Assembly (NCBI RefSeq): GCF_004027225.2
Contig: NW_022651106.1
Coordinates: 1-64,000, forward strand
From: Strigops habroptila
Taxonomy: Eukaryota; Chordata; Aves; Psittaciformes; Psittacidae
DNA length: 64,000 bases
Reading direction: 5' to 3'
Positions 10,865 to 21,568 of this stretch are shown in pieces. Position 1 is the stretch's first letter; the number at the start of each line of letters is the position of its first letter. Both the position numbers and the translations under genes were made by a program. The notes beneath the pieces are model-generated. The model ran no database searches. It saw only the letters and a program-made list of their open reading frames with translations, and had not been told where the DNA came from.

Positions 10865-11890
10865 GGCCCACAGGAACCCAATGGGAGAGGTTTGGGGTGA
10901 AACCTGTGGAGATTTGGGGCCAATGGTCAAGATTTGGGTCAGAAACGGTGGAATTTGGGCCAAAGGGGCAAGATTTGGGGCAAATTGCAGAGATTTGGGC
11001 ATAAAGGGTCAGGATTTGTAGTAAATTGTTGAGATTTGGGCATAAAGTGTCAGGATTTGGGGCAAATTGTTGAGATTTGAGCATAAAGGGTCAGGATTTG
11101 GGGCAAATTGTTGAGATTTGGGCATAAAGGGTCAAGTTTTGTGGCAAATTGTTGAGATTTAGTGGAAATGGTCCAATTTTAGGTCAAAGATTTGACGTAT
11201 GGAGCAGAAGTGGTTGAGGTTTGTGGTAAAGGGTTGATATTTAGTGCAAATGGGTAAGTTTTGGGGCAAAACAGTTGATTTTGGGGTCCAAAGATCAAGA
11301 TTTGAGGTAAATGGTTGAGATTTGGCCTCCAAGGGTCCACATTTATGGCAAACCATTGAGATTTGGTGCAAATTGTTGAGGTTTCAGGCAAAAATGGGTG
11401 AGTTTGGGGTGAGTGGTTGAAATTCAGTGGAGAAGCACGAGGTTTGGAGCAAAACCAGTTGAGAATTGATCTGAAATGATCAAGTTTTAGGGCAAACAAT
11501 TGAAACTTGTGGCCAATGGTTGAGGTTTGAGGCCTGTGGTTCAGATTTGAGGCCAATGGTGAAGGGTTAGCGCAAATGGATAAGAGTTCTGAGGTAAAAC
11601 CTGTTGAGTTTGGGGTCAACCTGAAGATATTTGGTGCCAATGGCCGAGGTTTGAGGCAAAGGGTTGAGATTTGGGGCAAATAGTTGGAATTCGGAGCCAA
11701 TAGTTGCGATATGGGTCCAAAATGGTTGAGATTCGGGCCAAAGAGCCAAGCCCTGAGGTGAATTGTGGCCATTTGGGGCCAAGGGCCGAGGTTTGGGGCC
11801 AATGGGTGAGGTTTGGCTCAAGGCTCTGGGCTGGGTGAAGGTTTCTGGGGGGGATTTAGTGACACAGCACAAGGGGTTGTCTCATGGCGA
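10865..11890. repeat. Spacer repeat
   Basis: Degenerate tandem units as above, with about four near-identical GGGCATAAAGGGTCAGGATT units at 10990-11140. Confidence 0.75.
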
Positions 11891-11897
11891 TGGCCTT

Positions 11898-12397
11898 GGT
11901 GCCACCATAACCAGCACTACCAGCACTACCACCATAAGCATCCTTCGCACAGTAGTAGGTGGCCGTGTCCTCGGTCGTGAGGCTGCTCATCTGCAGCGTG
12001 ACCGTGCTCTGGGAGTTGTCCCTGGAGATGGTGAAGCGACCCTCCACCGATGCCGCGTATCTGGTGGTACCACCACTGGTGTCATTAGGTGCCACCACCA
12101 TCACTGTCAATTTGTGCGACGTACTCGAGCCCCTGCCCTGGTGCTTGTCGCATCCATCCCATGTAGTAATCGCTGAGGGTGAAGCCCGAGGCCTTGCAGA
12201 CGAGCGTCAGGGACCCACCAGGGCTCTGGAGGTCACCTCCAGTCTCCACCAGCGTCACGGCCGCCCAGAGACCTATGGATGGAGAAGAAGACCCCATTGA
12301 GTCAATGGGTTCCTGGGCAGCGCCGTGGTCCTCACCCCAGCAGGATGGGGCCAGGTCCTACCTGGGGGGTGATGGTGGCACCGTGTCTATGGGAAAG
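11898..12397 (-). pseudogene. VH pseudogene with duplicated CDR2, minus strand
   Basis: Leader remnant 12362-12397, V exon from 12272. CDR1 is [10 protein letters not shown] and FR2 [14 protein letters not shown]. The first CDR2 (QIDSDGGGT) is followed by a stop and a second, frame-shifted CDR2 ([16 protein letters not shown]). FR3 is open to YYCAK; the tail [15 protein letters not shown] is D-like. No RSS. CDR1 and the first CDR2 differ from the other copies, so it adds donor diversity. Confidence 0.88.
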
Positions 12398-13450
12398 GGC
12401 CCCCAGGAACCCAATGGGAGAGGTTTGGGGTGAAACCTGTGGAGATTTGTGGCCAATGGTCAAGATTTGGTTTAGAAATGGTGAAATTAGGGGCAAAGGG
12501 TCAAGATTTGGTGCAAATTGTTGAGATTTGGGCATAAAGGGTCAAGATTTGGGGTGAATTGTTGAGACTTGGGCATAAAGGGCCAAGATTTGGGGCATAT
12601 TGTTGAGATTTGGGCATAAATGGTCAGGATTTGGGGCAAATTGTTGAGATTTAGTGGAAATGGTCCAATTTTAGGTCAAAGATTTGATGTTTGGGGCAAA
12701 AGTGGTTGAGGGTTGTGGTAAATGGTTGATATTCAGTGCAAATGGGTGAGTTTTGGGGCAAACCTTTTGATTTTTGGGTCTAACAATCAAGATTTGAGGT
12801 AAATGGTTGAGATTTGGCCTCCAAGTGTCTACATTTAAGGGAAACCATTTAGATTTGAGGCAAACCATTGAAGTTTGGGGCAAAAATGGGTGAGTTTGTT
12901 GTGAGTGGTTGAAATTCAGTGGAGAAGGATGAGGTTTGGAGCAAAACCAGTTGAGAATTGAGCCCAAATGGTCAAGATTTCAGGCAAAGAGTTGAAACTT
13001 GGGGTCAATGGTTGAGGTTTGAGGCCAGTGGTTGAGGTTTGAGGGCAATGGTGAATGTTTGGTGCCAATGGAGAACAGTTCTGAGGTAAAACCTGTTGAG
13101 TTTGGGGTCAAACTGAGGGTATTTGGTGCCAATGGACAAGAGTTCTGAGGTAAAACCTATTGAGTTTGGAGTCAACCTGAAGATATTTGGTGCCAATGGC
13201 CAAAGTTTGAGGTAAATAGTTGAGATTTGGAGCAAATAGTTGGAATTCGGAGCAAATAGTTGCAATTTGGGTCCAAAATGGTTGAGATTCAGGCCAAAGA
13301 GCCAAGCCCTGAGGTGAATTGTGGCCATTTGGGGCCAAGGGCCGAGGTTTGGGGCCAATGGGTGAGGTTTGGCTCAAGGCTCTGGGCTGGGTGAAGGTTT
13401 CTGGGGGGGATTTAGTGACACAGCACAAAGGGTTGGCTCATGGCGATGGC
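12398..13450. repeat. Spacer repeat
   Basis: Degenerate tandem units; a local duplication near 13050-13180 repeats the TTCTGAGGTAAAACCT unit. Confidence 0.75.
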
Positions 13451-13451
13451 C

Positions 13452-13731
13452 TTGGTGCCACCATAAGCACCATAATAACCACTACCAGCAACCTTCGCGC
13501 AGTAGTAGGTGGCCGTGTCCTCGGTCGTGAGGCTGCTCATCTGCAGCGTGACCGTGCTCTGGGAGTTGTCCCTGGAGATGGTGAAGCGACCCTCTACCGA
13601 TGGCGTGTAGAAGGTGCTACCACCACTGGTGTCAATAGGTGCCACCACCATCATCGTCAATGCTTGCGACCCATTCGAGCCCCTGCCCTGGTGCTTGTCG
13701 CATCCATGCCATGGCGTAGTCACTGAAGGTG
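13452..13731 (-). pseudogene. VH pseudogene with duplicated CDR2, FR1-truncated, minus strand
   Basis: The sequence begins within FR1/CDR1 at [17 protein letters not shown]-like codons. A first CDR2 ([10 protein letters not shown]) is followed after 25 nt by a frame-shifted second one ([16 protein letters not shown]). FR3 is open to YYCAK with tail [13 protein letters not shown]. Leader and most of FR1 are lost at 13731, where plus-strand repeat begins. It is the pseudogene nearest the intact VH. Confidence 0.85.
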
Positions 13732-13752
13732 CCAATGGATGAGGTTTGGGCC

Positions 13753-13782
13753 CGGGTCCGGCTTCACCTTCAGCAATATTTC
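13753..13782 (+). pseudogene. Tiny VH FR1/CDR1 fragment, plus strand
   Basis: GGGTCCGGCTTCACCTTCAG encodes GSGFTFS, matching the end of FR1, as at the start of the 4899 pseudogene. It sits back to back with the truncated minus-strand copy, which suggests an inversion breakpoint here. Confidence 0.6.
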
Positions 13783-14395
13783 CCCCCAAATCCCAACATT
13801 CTCCCCCAGATCCCAATATTTTTCCCCAAAATCCCAACATTTTCCCTCAAATCCCAAGATTTTCCTTCCGAATCCCAATATTTTCCCCTAAATACCAACC
13901 TTTTCCCCCAAATCCCAATATTATCGCCTAAAACTCCATCTTTTCCCCAAAATCTCAACATTTCCCCCCGAATTCAAATATTTTCAAAAACCCCCTAAAA
14001 TTTTCCCCTAAATCCCAATATTCCCCCCCAAGTCCCAACTTCTTCCACCAAATTGAAATATTTTCCCCCAAATACCAGTATTTTCCCCAAAACACCAATA
14101 TTTTCCCCAAAATACCACTGTTTTCCTCTAAAATCACAATATTTTCCCCCCAAATCCCAATATTTTCCCCAAAATCCCAACTTCTTCCCCAAACTCTCAT
14201 CATCTTCCCCCAAATTTGATTATTTGCTCCAAAAATCCCAGTATTTCCCCTCAAATCCCAACGTTTTCCTCAAAAATCCCAGTATTTTCCCCCAAATCCC
14301 AACATTTTCCCCCAAAATTCCAACTTCTTCCCCAAAATCCCAGTATTTTACCCCAAATCCTTATCCTAAGCTTGGGCAGCTCTTCCTCACATCCC
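13783..14395. repeat. Minisatellite, CCCCAAATCCCAATATTTTC unit
   Basis: About 24-bp C/T/A-rich units for roughly 600 bp; no coding content. Confidence 0.85.
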
Positions 14396-16320
14396 AATTG
14401 ATGCATTGAAGTAAGGAGTGCCTGGAAGTGATTGCAATGAATTAATCCATTATTTATGATTAATTAATTAATGCTATTACTATAATGAAATATTAATTAA
14501 TCGATATTAATGTTAATATTAATAATAATTATCTATAAATCAGGACATTGCAGAGATTGTGATTCATTAATTCAGGGTCTCTAAATGATAAGGATACTGC
14601 AGTGATTGCAATTAATTAATTGATTCACTATCAATAAACGATAATGACCTATCAGAGCTTGTAATTAATTAATCCAGTGTCAATAAATCAGGGCAATGAA
14701 GAGATTAATGATAATTAATAGTTAATTGCAGTTCATTAATTCCATGTATGGGGTGAACCAGGGCTCTGCAGTGATTGCAATGGCTTAATTCAGGCTCTAT
14801 AAATGATAAGGGCAGTGCAGTGATTGCAGTTAATCAGTTAATTCACCCCAATTAATCAGGGCTCTGCAGTGATTGCGATTAATGACCCCTATTAATTAAT
14901 TAATTAACTAATCGAGCCTTGTTATTCACTAACCCAGCGCCCACCTGCCACTGAGCCCCATGAGACCTCCCTATTAGTCTATTAATGGACCGTCCACCTG
15001 CCCATTAATCCCCAGGGGAACCTCCCAATTAATTAATTAATTGAGCAGCTGCGATGAAGTCCCTGGAGACACGTCAATTAATTAATTAGTTCTAATAAAA
15101 GGGATTAAAATGGTAAAATTCAACAGGTACAATTCAATTGAATGTGTAAAATGGTAGTAAATCAGTTATATAAAGTATTAATAGCAAATAAATTAATGTC
15201 ATGTTGACTAATGAGAGTAAATGTATTAATATATATATAAAGTTAATGAATTAGAGTTCACTAGATATATTAAATAGATATTAAGCAATTAATAGTGAAT
15301 GACGAATAGGAATTAATTGATAATAATTAATCAATCGATTAATTAATTCCATGGCTATAGAATGATTAATTAAATATATGATTGAATTAAATATGGGAAA
15401 TGGCATAAAATAAATGAGATAAAAATAGTATTATAAAGTATTAATATCAAAGAAATCAATATAAAATTAACTACTGAGAGCAAATAGATGAAGTTTATGT
15501 TAATAATGATTAATAAATAGGAATTAATTGAGACTGATATTAAAAATAAATAAAGAGAATAAAAATAAACATGGGAGGAAATTAAATGTGTAAAATGAGA
15601 GAAAATAAATGAGATAAAATAGTAATGCAAAATATTAATATTAAATCAATCAACATAAAATGATCTAATAAATATATTAAGTACAAATTTATTAATACAT
15701 GTTCACTAAAAATATATTAAATTCCATTAAACCATTAAAAATTATTAATAAATAGTAATTAGTGGATAGCTAGTTAGATAGCTGGATATAAGTGTCGATA
15801 GATTAAGTAGCTGTAATTAATGAATCAATTAATGAATTCTGCAATCAATCCCACACTGATATCACGATCAATTAATTAATTAATTAATCTGCCATTAATT
15901 CCACGTCGATAACGCAATTAACTCATTGATTCCACGTCGAGATCGCAATTAGTTAATTAATTAATCTGCCATGAACTCCTCCTCGATAACACAATTAATT
16001 AATTAATTAATCCACAATTAATCCCATGCCGATAACACAGTTAATCAATTAATTCCACATTGATATCACAATTAATTAATCTGCCATGAGTTCCACGTCG
16101 ACATCGCAATTAATCAATTAATTCCACGTCGATATCACAATTAATCACTTAATTAATTAATCTGCCATGAATTCCACGTCGATAACATGATTAATCAATT
16201 CATTCCGTAACTGACACCACGATCATTAATTATTTATTAAATTAAACTTATTTCTTGGAAAAAATCTATATAAATCAAATTTATTCCCTTAAAAATTAAT
16301 AATTAATTAATAATCGATCC
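14396..16320. repeat. AT-rich tract with TTAATTAA and CCACGTCGATAACACAATTA repeats
   Basis: ATTAATTA-rich DNA. From about 15,840 to 16,230 a 40-60-bp unit with CCACGTCGATAACACAATTA and ATTAATCTGCCATGAA is repeated. Nothing coding is seen. Confidence 0.75.
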
Positions 16321-16384
16321 CCATTAATCATTTCCTCCCCGTCGCCTCCAAGGGGGCGGGACCTCCCGCCTTAATGCCCCCCAT

Positions 16385-16418
16385 ATGCAAATCCCCCCGC
16401 GCCCCATTGCCTTTATAA
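16385..16418 (+). promoter_or_regulatory. VH promoter: octamer and TATA box
   Basis: A perfect octamer ATGCAAAT (16385-16392), the Oct-1/Oct-2 site of IGHV promoters, lies 20 bp upstream of a TATA-like TTTATAA (16412-16418). The start codon is 39 bp further on. None of the pseudogenes has such a promoter. Confidence 0.92.
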
Positions 16419-16456
16419 CCCCCGAGGTTGCCCCATGGAGCCACCATCCCACCACC

Positions 16457-16511
16457 ATGGGCATCCCAATGGCCTTCTCCACCCTCCTCCTCCTCCTCGC
16501 GGCCATCCCAG
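16457..16511 (+). CDS. IGHV1: Intact IGHV leader exon (L-part1)
   Basis: ATG in a good context (CCACCACCATGG). The leader MGIPMAFSTLLLLLAAIPG has a Leu-rich hydrophobic core typical of signal peptides. It ends CCCAG with donor GTAGGACC and splices in phase 1 to the V exon after an 89-nt intron. The first Met (16457) is chosen over the Met five codons on because of its context and distance from the TATA box. The symbol follows the avian convention of one functional VH and is positional. Confidence 0.93.
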
Positions 16512-16600
16512 GTAGGACCTGGCCCCATCTTGGTGGGGTGAGGACCACGGCGGTGCCCGGGAACCCATTGACTCAATGGGGTCTTCTTCTCCATCCATAG

Positions 16601-16908
16601 GTCTCCGGGCGGCCGTGACGCTGGTGGAGACCGGAGGTGACCTCCAGAGCCCTGGTGGGTCCCTGACGCTCGTCTGCAAGGCCTCGGGCTTCACCCTCAG
16701 CAGCTACAACATGGGATGGGCGCGACAAGCACCAGGGCAGGGGCTCGAATGGGTCGCAAGCATTAGCACTGGTGGTAGCACCTACTACGCGCCATCGGTG
16801 AAGGGTCGCTTCACCATCTCCAGGGACACCTCCCAGAGCACGGTCACGCTGCAGATGAGCAGCCTCACGACCGACGACACGGCCACCTACTACTGCGCGA
16901 AAGCTGCT
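16601..16908 (+). CDS. IGHV1: Intact IGHV variable exon
   Basis: The only VH in the window with promoter, leader, open V exon and RSS. Acceptor CCATCCATAG; the exon gives LRA (end of signal peptide), then FR1 [20 protein letters not shown] ending VCKAS, CDR1 [12 protein letters not shown]2 [17 protein letters not shown]2 [18 protein letters not shown]3 [20 protein letters not shown] ending [10 protein letters not shown], and germline CDR3 bases AKAA. Both Ig cysteines and the FR2 Trp are present. Ala follows the FR2 Trp where Val is usual. It encodes the antigen-binding domain of every heavy chain from this locus and is the expected acceptor of gene conversion from the upstream pseudogenes. 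Confidence 0.95.
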
Positions 16909-16948
16909 CACGGTGACAGCAAGGCCATGAGGAAGGCGGGCAAGAAGG
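16909..16948 (+). promoter_or_regulatory. V recombination signal sequence (23-type)
   Basis: Heptamer CACGGTG (16909-16915) directly follows the V codons. A nonamer-like GCAAGAAGG follows at 16940-16948 (spacer 24), or GGCAAGAAG with spacer 23; both are weak matches to ACAAAAACC. It pairs with the 12-spacer RSS of the D. Confidence 0.8.
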
Positions 16949-17150
16949 TGTCGTGGTGCTCCTCGCTTGTCCCATGGGATGGGGCTGAGGCGGTGGAGCT
17001 GGGCTTCCTCTCCGGATGCGGTTGAGCGGCTGGAGGATGTGGGGTTGTGGGGTTGAGGAGCGTGAAAACCTCCTTAGATGGTGGTGGAGACACTTGGTAT
17101 GGAGCCTAAAGGCCATTCCGTGCGTGAGGAGGCTCTTGAAACGGAGCACA
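16949..17150. other. Spacer 3-prime of VH, no feature seen
   Basis: Unique GC-rich sequence grading into the minisatellite that follows. Confidence 0.5.
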
Positions 17151-18330
17151 AGGACTTGAGGAGCACCAAAAGCCCCTTTAGATGGTGGATGAGACCCTCT
17201 GTATGAAGCCCAAGGCCTTGAGGAGCACCAAAAGCCCCTTTAGATGATGGATGAGACCCTCTGTATGAAACCCAAGGCCTTGAGGAGCACCAAAAGCCCC
17301 TTTAGATGGTGGATGAGACCCTCTGTATGAAACCCAAGGCCTTGAGGAGCACCAAAAGCCCCTTTAGATGGAGGATGAGACCCTTTCTATGGAGTCCAAG
17401 CCCTTTATATGGTGCCCAAGACCCATTAGGTGGAGGATGAGACCCTTTGCATGGAGTCCAAGGCCTTAAGGAGCACCCAAACCTCCTTTAGGTGGTGGTT
17501 GAGACCCTTTGTATGGAGCCCCAAGGCCTTGAGGAGCACCAAAAGCCCCTTTAGATGGTGGATGAGACCCTTTGCATGGAGCCCAAGTGCTTTATATGGT
17601 GTCCAAGGGCCATTGGATGGAGGTTGAGACCCTTTGCATGGAGTCCAAGGCCTTGAGGAGCACCAAAAGCCTCTTTAGATGGAGGATGAGACCCTTTCTA
17701 TGGAGTCCAAGCCCTTTATATGGTGCCCGAGACCCATTAGGTGGAGGATGAGACCCTTTGCATGGAGTCCAAGGCCTTAAGGAGCACCAAAACCCCCTTT
17801 AGATGGTGGTTGAGACCATTTGCATGGAGACCCAAGGCCTTAAGGAGCACCAAAACCCCCTTTAGATGGTGGTGGAGACCCTTTGCATGGAGACCCAAGG
17901 CCTTGAGGAGCACCCAAACCCCTTTAGATGGTGGTTGAGACCATTTGCATGGAGACCCAAGGCCTTAAGGAGCACCAAAAGCCCCTTTAGATGGTGGTGG
18001 AGACCCTTTGCATGGAGACCCAAGGCCTTGAGGAGCACCCAAACCCCTTTAGACGGTGGTTGAGACCATTTGCATGGAGACCCAAGGCCTTAAGGAGCAC
18101 CAAAAGCCCCTTTAGATGGTGGCTGAGACCCTTTGCATGGAGACCCAAGGCCTTCAGGAGCACCAAAAGCCCCTTTAGATGGTGGATGAGACCCTTTCTA
18201 TGGAGTCCAAGCCCTTTATATGGTGCCCAAGACCCATTCCATGGAGGGTAAGATCCTTTGTAGGGTGGCCAAAGGGTCTTCAACGAGAACAAGGCCTTGA
18301 GGAGCACCAAAACCCCCTTTAGATGGCCCA
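17150..18330. repeat. Minisatellite, about 62-bp unit
   Basis: About 18 copies of a unit containing GAGACCCTTTGCATGGAG, CCAAGGCCTTGAGGAGCACC and AAAAGCCCCTTTAGATGGTG. Confidence 0.9.
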
Positions 18331-18580
18331 CTTTGACCAAGTTTAGCTACTTTTGACCCAAATCAGGCCCAATTTTGCCCTATTTTGCCCATTCTGACCC
18401 AAGCTTGGATCTGGTTTAACCTTTTGGACCACTTTTGACCCAAACCTGGGCCTGTTTTGCCCCTTTTTGGCCACATTCCCCCCCAAATCTCATCCCATGT
18501 TTCCCTTCCCACCACTAGAATCCACAATTTATGGGATATTTTCCCATTTCTGCCCATTTTCCTCCAAATACCGACATTTT
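18331..18580. other. T/C-rich spacer
   Basis: Degenerate TTTTGACCCAAA words as in the D-J spacer; no gene. Confidence 0.5.
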
Positions 18581-19760
18581 TTGGCCTTTTATGCCCATTT
18601 TTCACCTTTTATGCCCATTTTCCACCTTTTATGCCCATTTCCCACCTTTTATGGTCATTTCCCACCTTTTCTGACCATTTTCCCACCTTTTATGACCATT
18701 TTCCCACTTTTAATGCCCATATTCCTACCTTTTATGCCCATTTTCCACTTTTAATGGCCATTTTCCCACTTTTTATGCCCATTTCCTGCCTTTTATGCCC
18801 ATTTCCCACTTTTAATGGCCATTTTCCCACTTTTTATGCCCATTTCCTGCCTTTTATGCCCATTTCCCACCTTCTATGGTCATTTTCCACCTTTTCTGAC
18901 CATTTTCCCACTTTTAATGCCCATATTCCCACCTTTTATGCCCATTTTCCACTTTTAATGGCCATTTTCCCACTTTTAATGCCCATTTCCTGCCTTTTAT
19001 GCCCATTTCCCACCTTTTATGCCCATTTTCCACTTTTAATGGCCATTTTCCCACTTTTAATGTCCATTTCCCACCTTTTATGCCCATTTTCCACTTTTAA
19101 TGGCCATTTTCCCACTTTTAATGCCCATTTCCTGCCTTTTATGCCCATTTCCCACCTTTTATGCCCATTTCCTGCCTTTTATGCCCATTTCCCACCTTTT
19201 ATGCCCATTTTCCACTTTTAATGGCCATTTTCCCACTTTTTATGCCCATTTCCTGCCTTTTATGCCCATTTCCCACCTTCTATGGTCATTTTCCACCTTT
19301 TCTGACCATTTTCCCACTTTTAATGCCCATATTCCCACCTTTTATGACCATTTTCCACTTTTAATGGCCATTTTCCCACTTTTAATGCCCATTTCCTGCC
19401 TTTTATGCCCATTTCCCACGTTTTATGCCCATTTCCTGCCTTTTATGCCCATTTCCCACCTTCTATGGTCATTTTCCACCTTTTCTGACCATTTTCCCAC
19501 TTTTAATGCCCATATTCCCACCTTTGATGCCCATTTTCCACTTTTAATGGCCATTTTCCCACTTTTTATGCCCAATTTCCCACCTTTTATGACCATTTTC
19601 CACTTTTTATGCCCATTTTCCCACTTTTTATGCCCATTTCCCACCTTTTATGACCATTTTCCCACCTTTTATGACCATTTTCCCACATTTTATGGCCATT
19701 TTCCCCCTTTTATAGCCATTTTCCCACCTTTTATGCCCATTTCCCACTTTTTGGGGGGAT
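18581..19760. repeat. Minisatellite, CCCACCTTTTATGCCCATTT units
   Basis: About 20-24-bp units arranged in a longer higher-order repeat. It yields long open frames rich in Phe, Pro and His that have no coding signature. Confidence 0.9.
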
Positions 19761-20383
19761 CTTTCCCTCTTTTTTGCCATTTTTCCCACAACTTTGGGCT
19801 CATTTTGCCTTTTTCAGCCCCTTTTTTCCTCAAGATTGGAATTCTTCTGCCCTCAACAACCATTTTTGCCCTAAATCCCAGCTATTCCCCCCTTTAGATG
19901 AAGTTCTACCCCATTTTGAGGCATCTTCTGCTCCTCAAGACGTGAACAGAGTCCTTTTTGACCTCAAATCAACCAGCCTTTTCCCCCCACCACCATTCCC
20001 ACCCTCCATTTGGGAACGTTTCCCCCCTTATCCCTGCTTTAACCCCAATCCTAAGGGAATTTATCCCATTTAAGCCCATTCCCACCCTCAACATGTGTCT
20101 TCTCCTCCTTCCAGTTGCGTTTCACCTCAAGATACGGATGTTCTCCTCTTGATGCTGCCTTCTCCTGACGATCCATGGATGTTCTTCACCTCGTGGCCTC
20201 TTCTAACGGAGAAATAGGAACATCTTGACATGGGAGAGCTTCATTTTGACCAAAATAGGAGGAATTTGGGGCTTTAAAGCCCCGTTTTGCACCGATTTGG
20301 GGTTCTTTGAACCCTTTGGAGGTGTTTGATGAGGTGTAGGATGGATGAGCTCAACCCAACAGAGGATGGGGCTGGTCCGAAGG
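19761..20383. other. V-D spacer, no feature seen
   Basis: T/C-rich unique sequence. No further heptamer/nonamer pair was found here. Confidence 0.5.
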
Positions 20384-20411
20384 GGATATTGTCCCCTCCT
20401 GTATCACTGTG
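20384..20411 (+). promoter_or_regulatory. D 5-prime RSS (12-spacer)
   Basis: Nonamer GGATATTGT (20384-20392; 7 of 9 to GGTTTTTGT), 12-bp spacer, and heptamer CACTGTG (20405-20411) abutting the D. Confidence 0.9.
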
Positions 20412-20456
20412 GGTGGTGGTAGTGGTGCTAGTGCTGGTTGGGGTGCTACTGCTTAT
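20412..20456 (+). CDS. IGHD: IGHD diversity segment
   Basis: 45 bp between two 12-spacer RSSs. In the first frame it reads GGGSGASAGWGATAY, Gly/Ser/Ala-rich with terminal Tyr, as is usual for avian D regions, but without the Cys found in many chicken D segments. It supplies the middle of CDR-H3. The D-like tails of the pseudogenes (for example [10 protein letters not shown]) have the same composition and also end near Ala-Tyr. It is the only D recognised between V and J. Confidence 0.92.
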
Positions 20457-20484
20457 CACGGTGGTGCAGACAGTGACAAGAACC
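20457..20484 (+). promoter_or_regulatory. D 3-prime RSS (12-spacer)
   Basis: Heptamer CACGGTG (20457-20463), exactly 12 bp, then nonamer ACAAGAACC (20476-20484), one mismatch to consensus. This end joins the 23-spacer RSS of J. Confidence 0.93.
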
Positions 20485-21529
20485 CTGTGGTTCCTCTTCC
20501 TGACCACAAACCATTTGGGGCCCAAATTTGGGCATCTTCTCCCCTTTAGTGTCACTTCCAGAGCAAATCTGGGGTGGTTTTGCCCTATTTTGGCCTCTTT
20601 TCACCCAAATTAGGCTCCTCTTTGGGCTTTTGGGCTGCTTTTGACCCAGTTCTGGGTCCTCTTTAGCCCTTTCTGGCCACTTTAGACCCAAATCTGAGCC
20701 TATTTTGGCTAATTTTGGCCACTTTTGACCCAAACTTGGACCAATTTTGTCCCTTTTTGGCCACATTTACCTCAAATCTACACCTAAATTGGCCAATTTT
20801 GGCCACTTCGGACCCAAACCAGCCCAATTTTGCCCTGTTTTGGCCATTCTGACCCAAACCTGGGCCTGTTTTGTCCCTTTTTGGCCACTTTTGACCCGAA
20901 CTTGGAGCCTCTTTGCCTCTTTTTGGCCATTTTGGACCCAATCTAACCCCATTTTTTGCCCTTTCTATCTAATTCCACACAAAATCCGTGTCTTTTTTGC
21001 CCTTTTTATCCACTTTTAACCCCCAAAATGTTGATGTTTCACTTCCACCCCCCTTTTTAACCCCAAATTGGCATTTTCTTGCTATTTGCATCCATTTCTC
21101 TCCCAATCTTTGGGTTATTTTCCCCATTTTGGCCAATTTTCCCTCAAATAGCCACTTGATTTTGCTTTTTGCCCATTTCCCCCCAAACTTTGGCCTTTTT
21201 TCCCCCTTGATTTATGCCTCATGATCAAAAATACGACTTTTTGTCTTATTTTTATCAATTTTACCCCTAAACCAGTGAAATTTTTCTGTTTTGGGGCTGA
21301 TTTTCCCTTTTCCCTCCATTTTTGGGAGGGGAACCATCTAAATCTTGGTTCTTTGGAGCCGGAGGAGGAAAACCCTCAAATTTACCTTGAAATTCTCACA
21401 ATTTTGACCCAAATTTACAATTTTGGTGCTCGAAACGCACGAAATTTTGTCAGTTTATATCATTTTTCATGAAAAACGGCCCAAATTGGTTCAAATTCAG
21501 CTTTTAGCCCCAAAATTAGCCAGGGGAGG
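20485..21529. other. D-J spacer
   Basis: Degenerate TTTTGGCCACTTTTGACCCA words for about 1 kb; no second D or J seen. Confidence 0.55.
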
Positions 21530-21568
21530 GGTTTTTGTACAGGAGGACGCTGGTTTCTTCTCACTGTG
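21530..21568 (+). promoter_or_regulatory. J recombination signal sequence (23-spacer)
   Basis: A perfect nonamer GGTTTTTGT (21530-21538), exactly 23 bp, and heptamer CACTGTG (21562-21568). Confidence 0.95.

Noticed and set aside
18457-19897. Two open frames of 254 and 265 residues rich in FPTFYAHF
   Set aside because: Pure repeat translation without splice signals or promoter.
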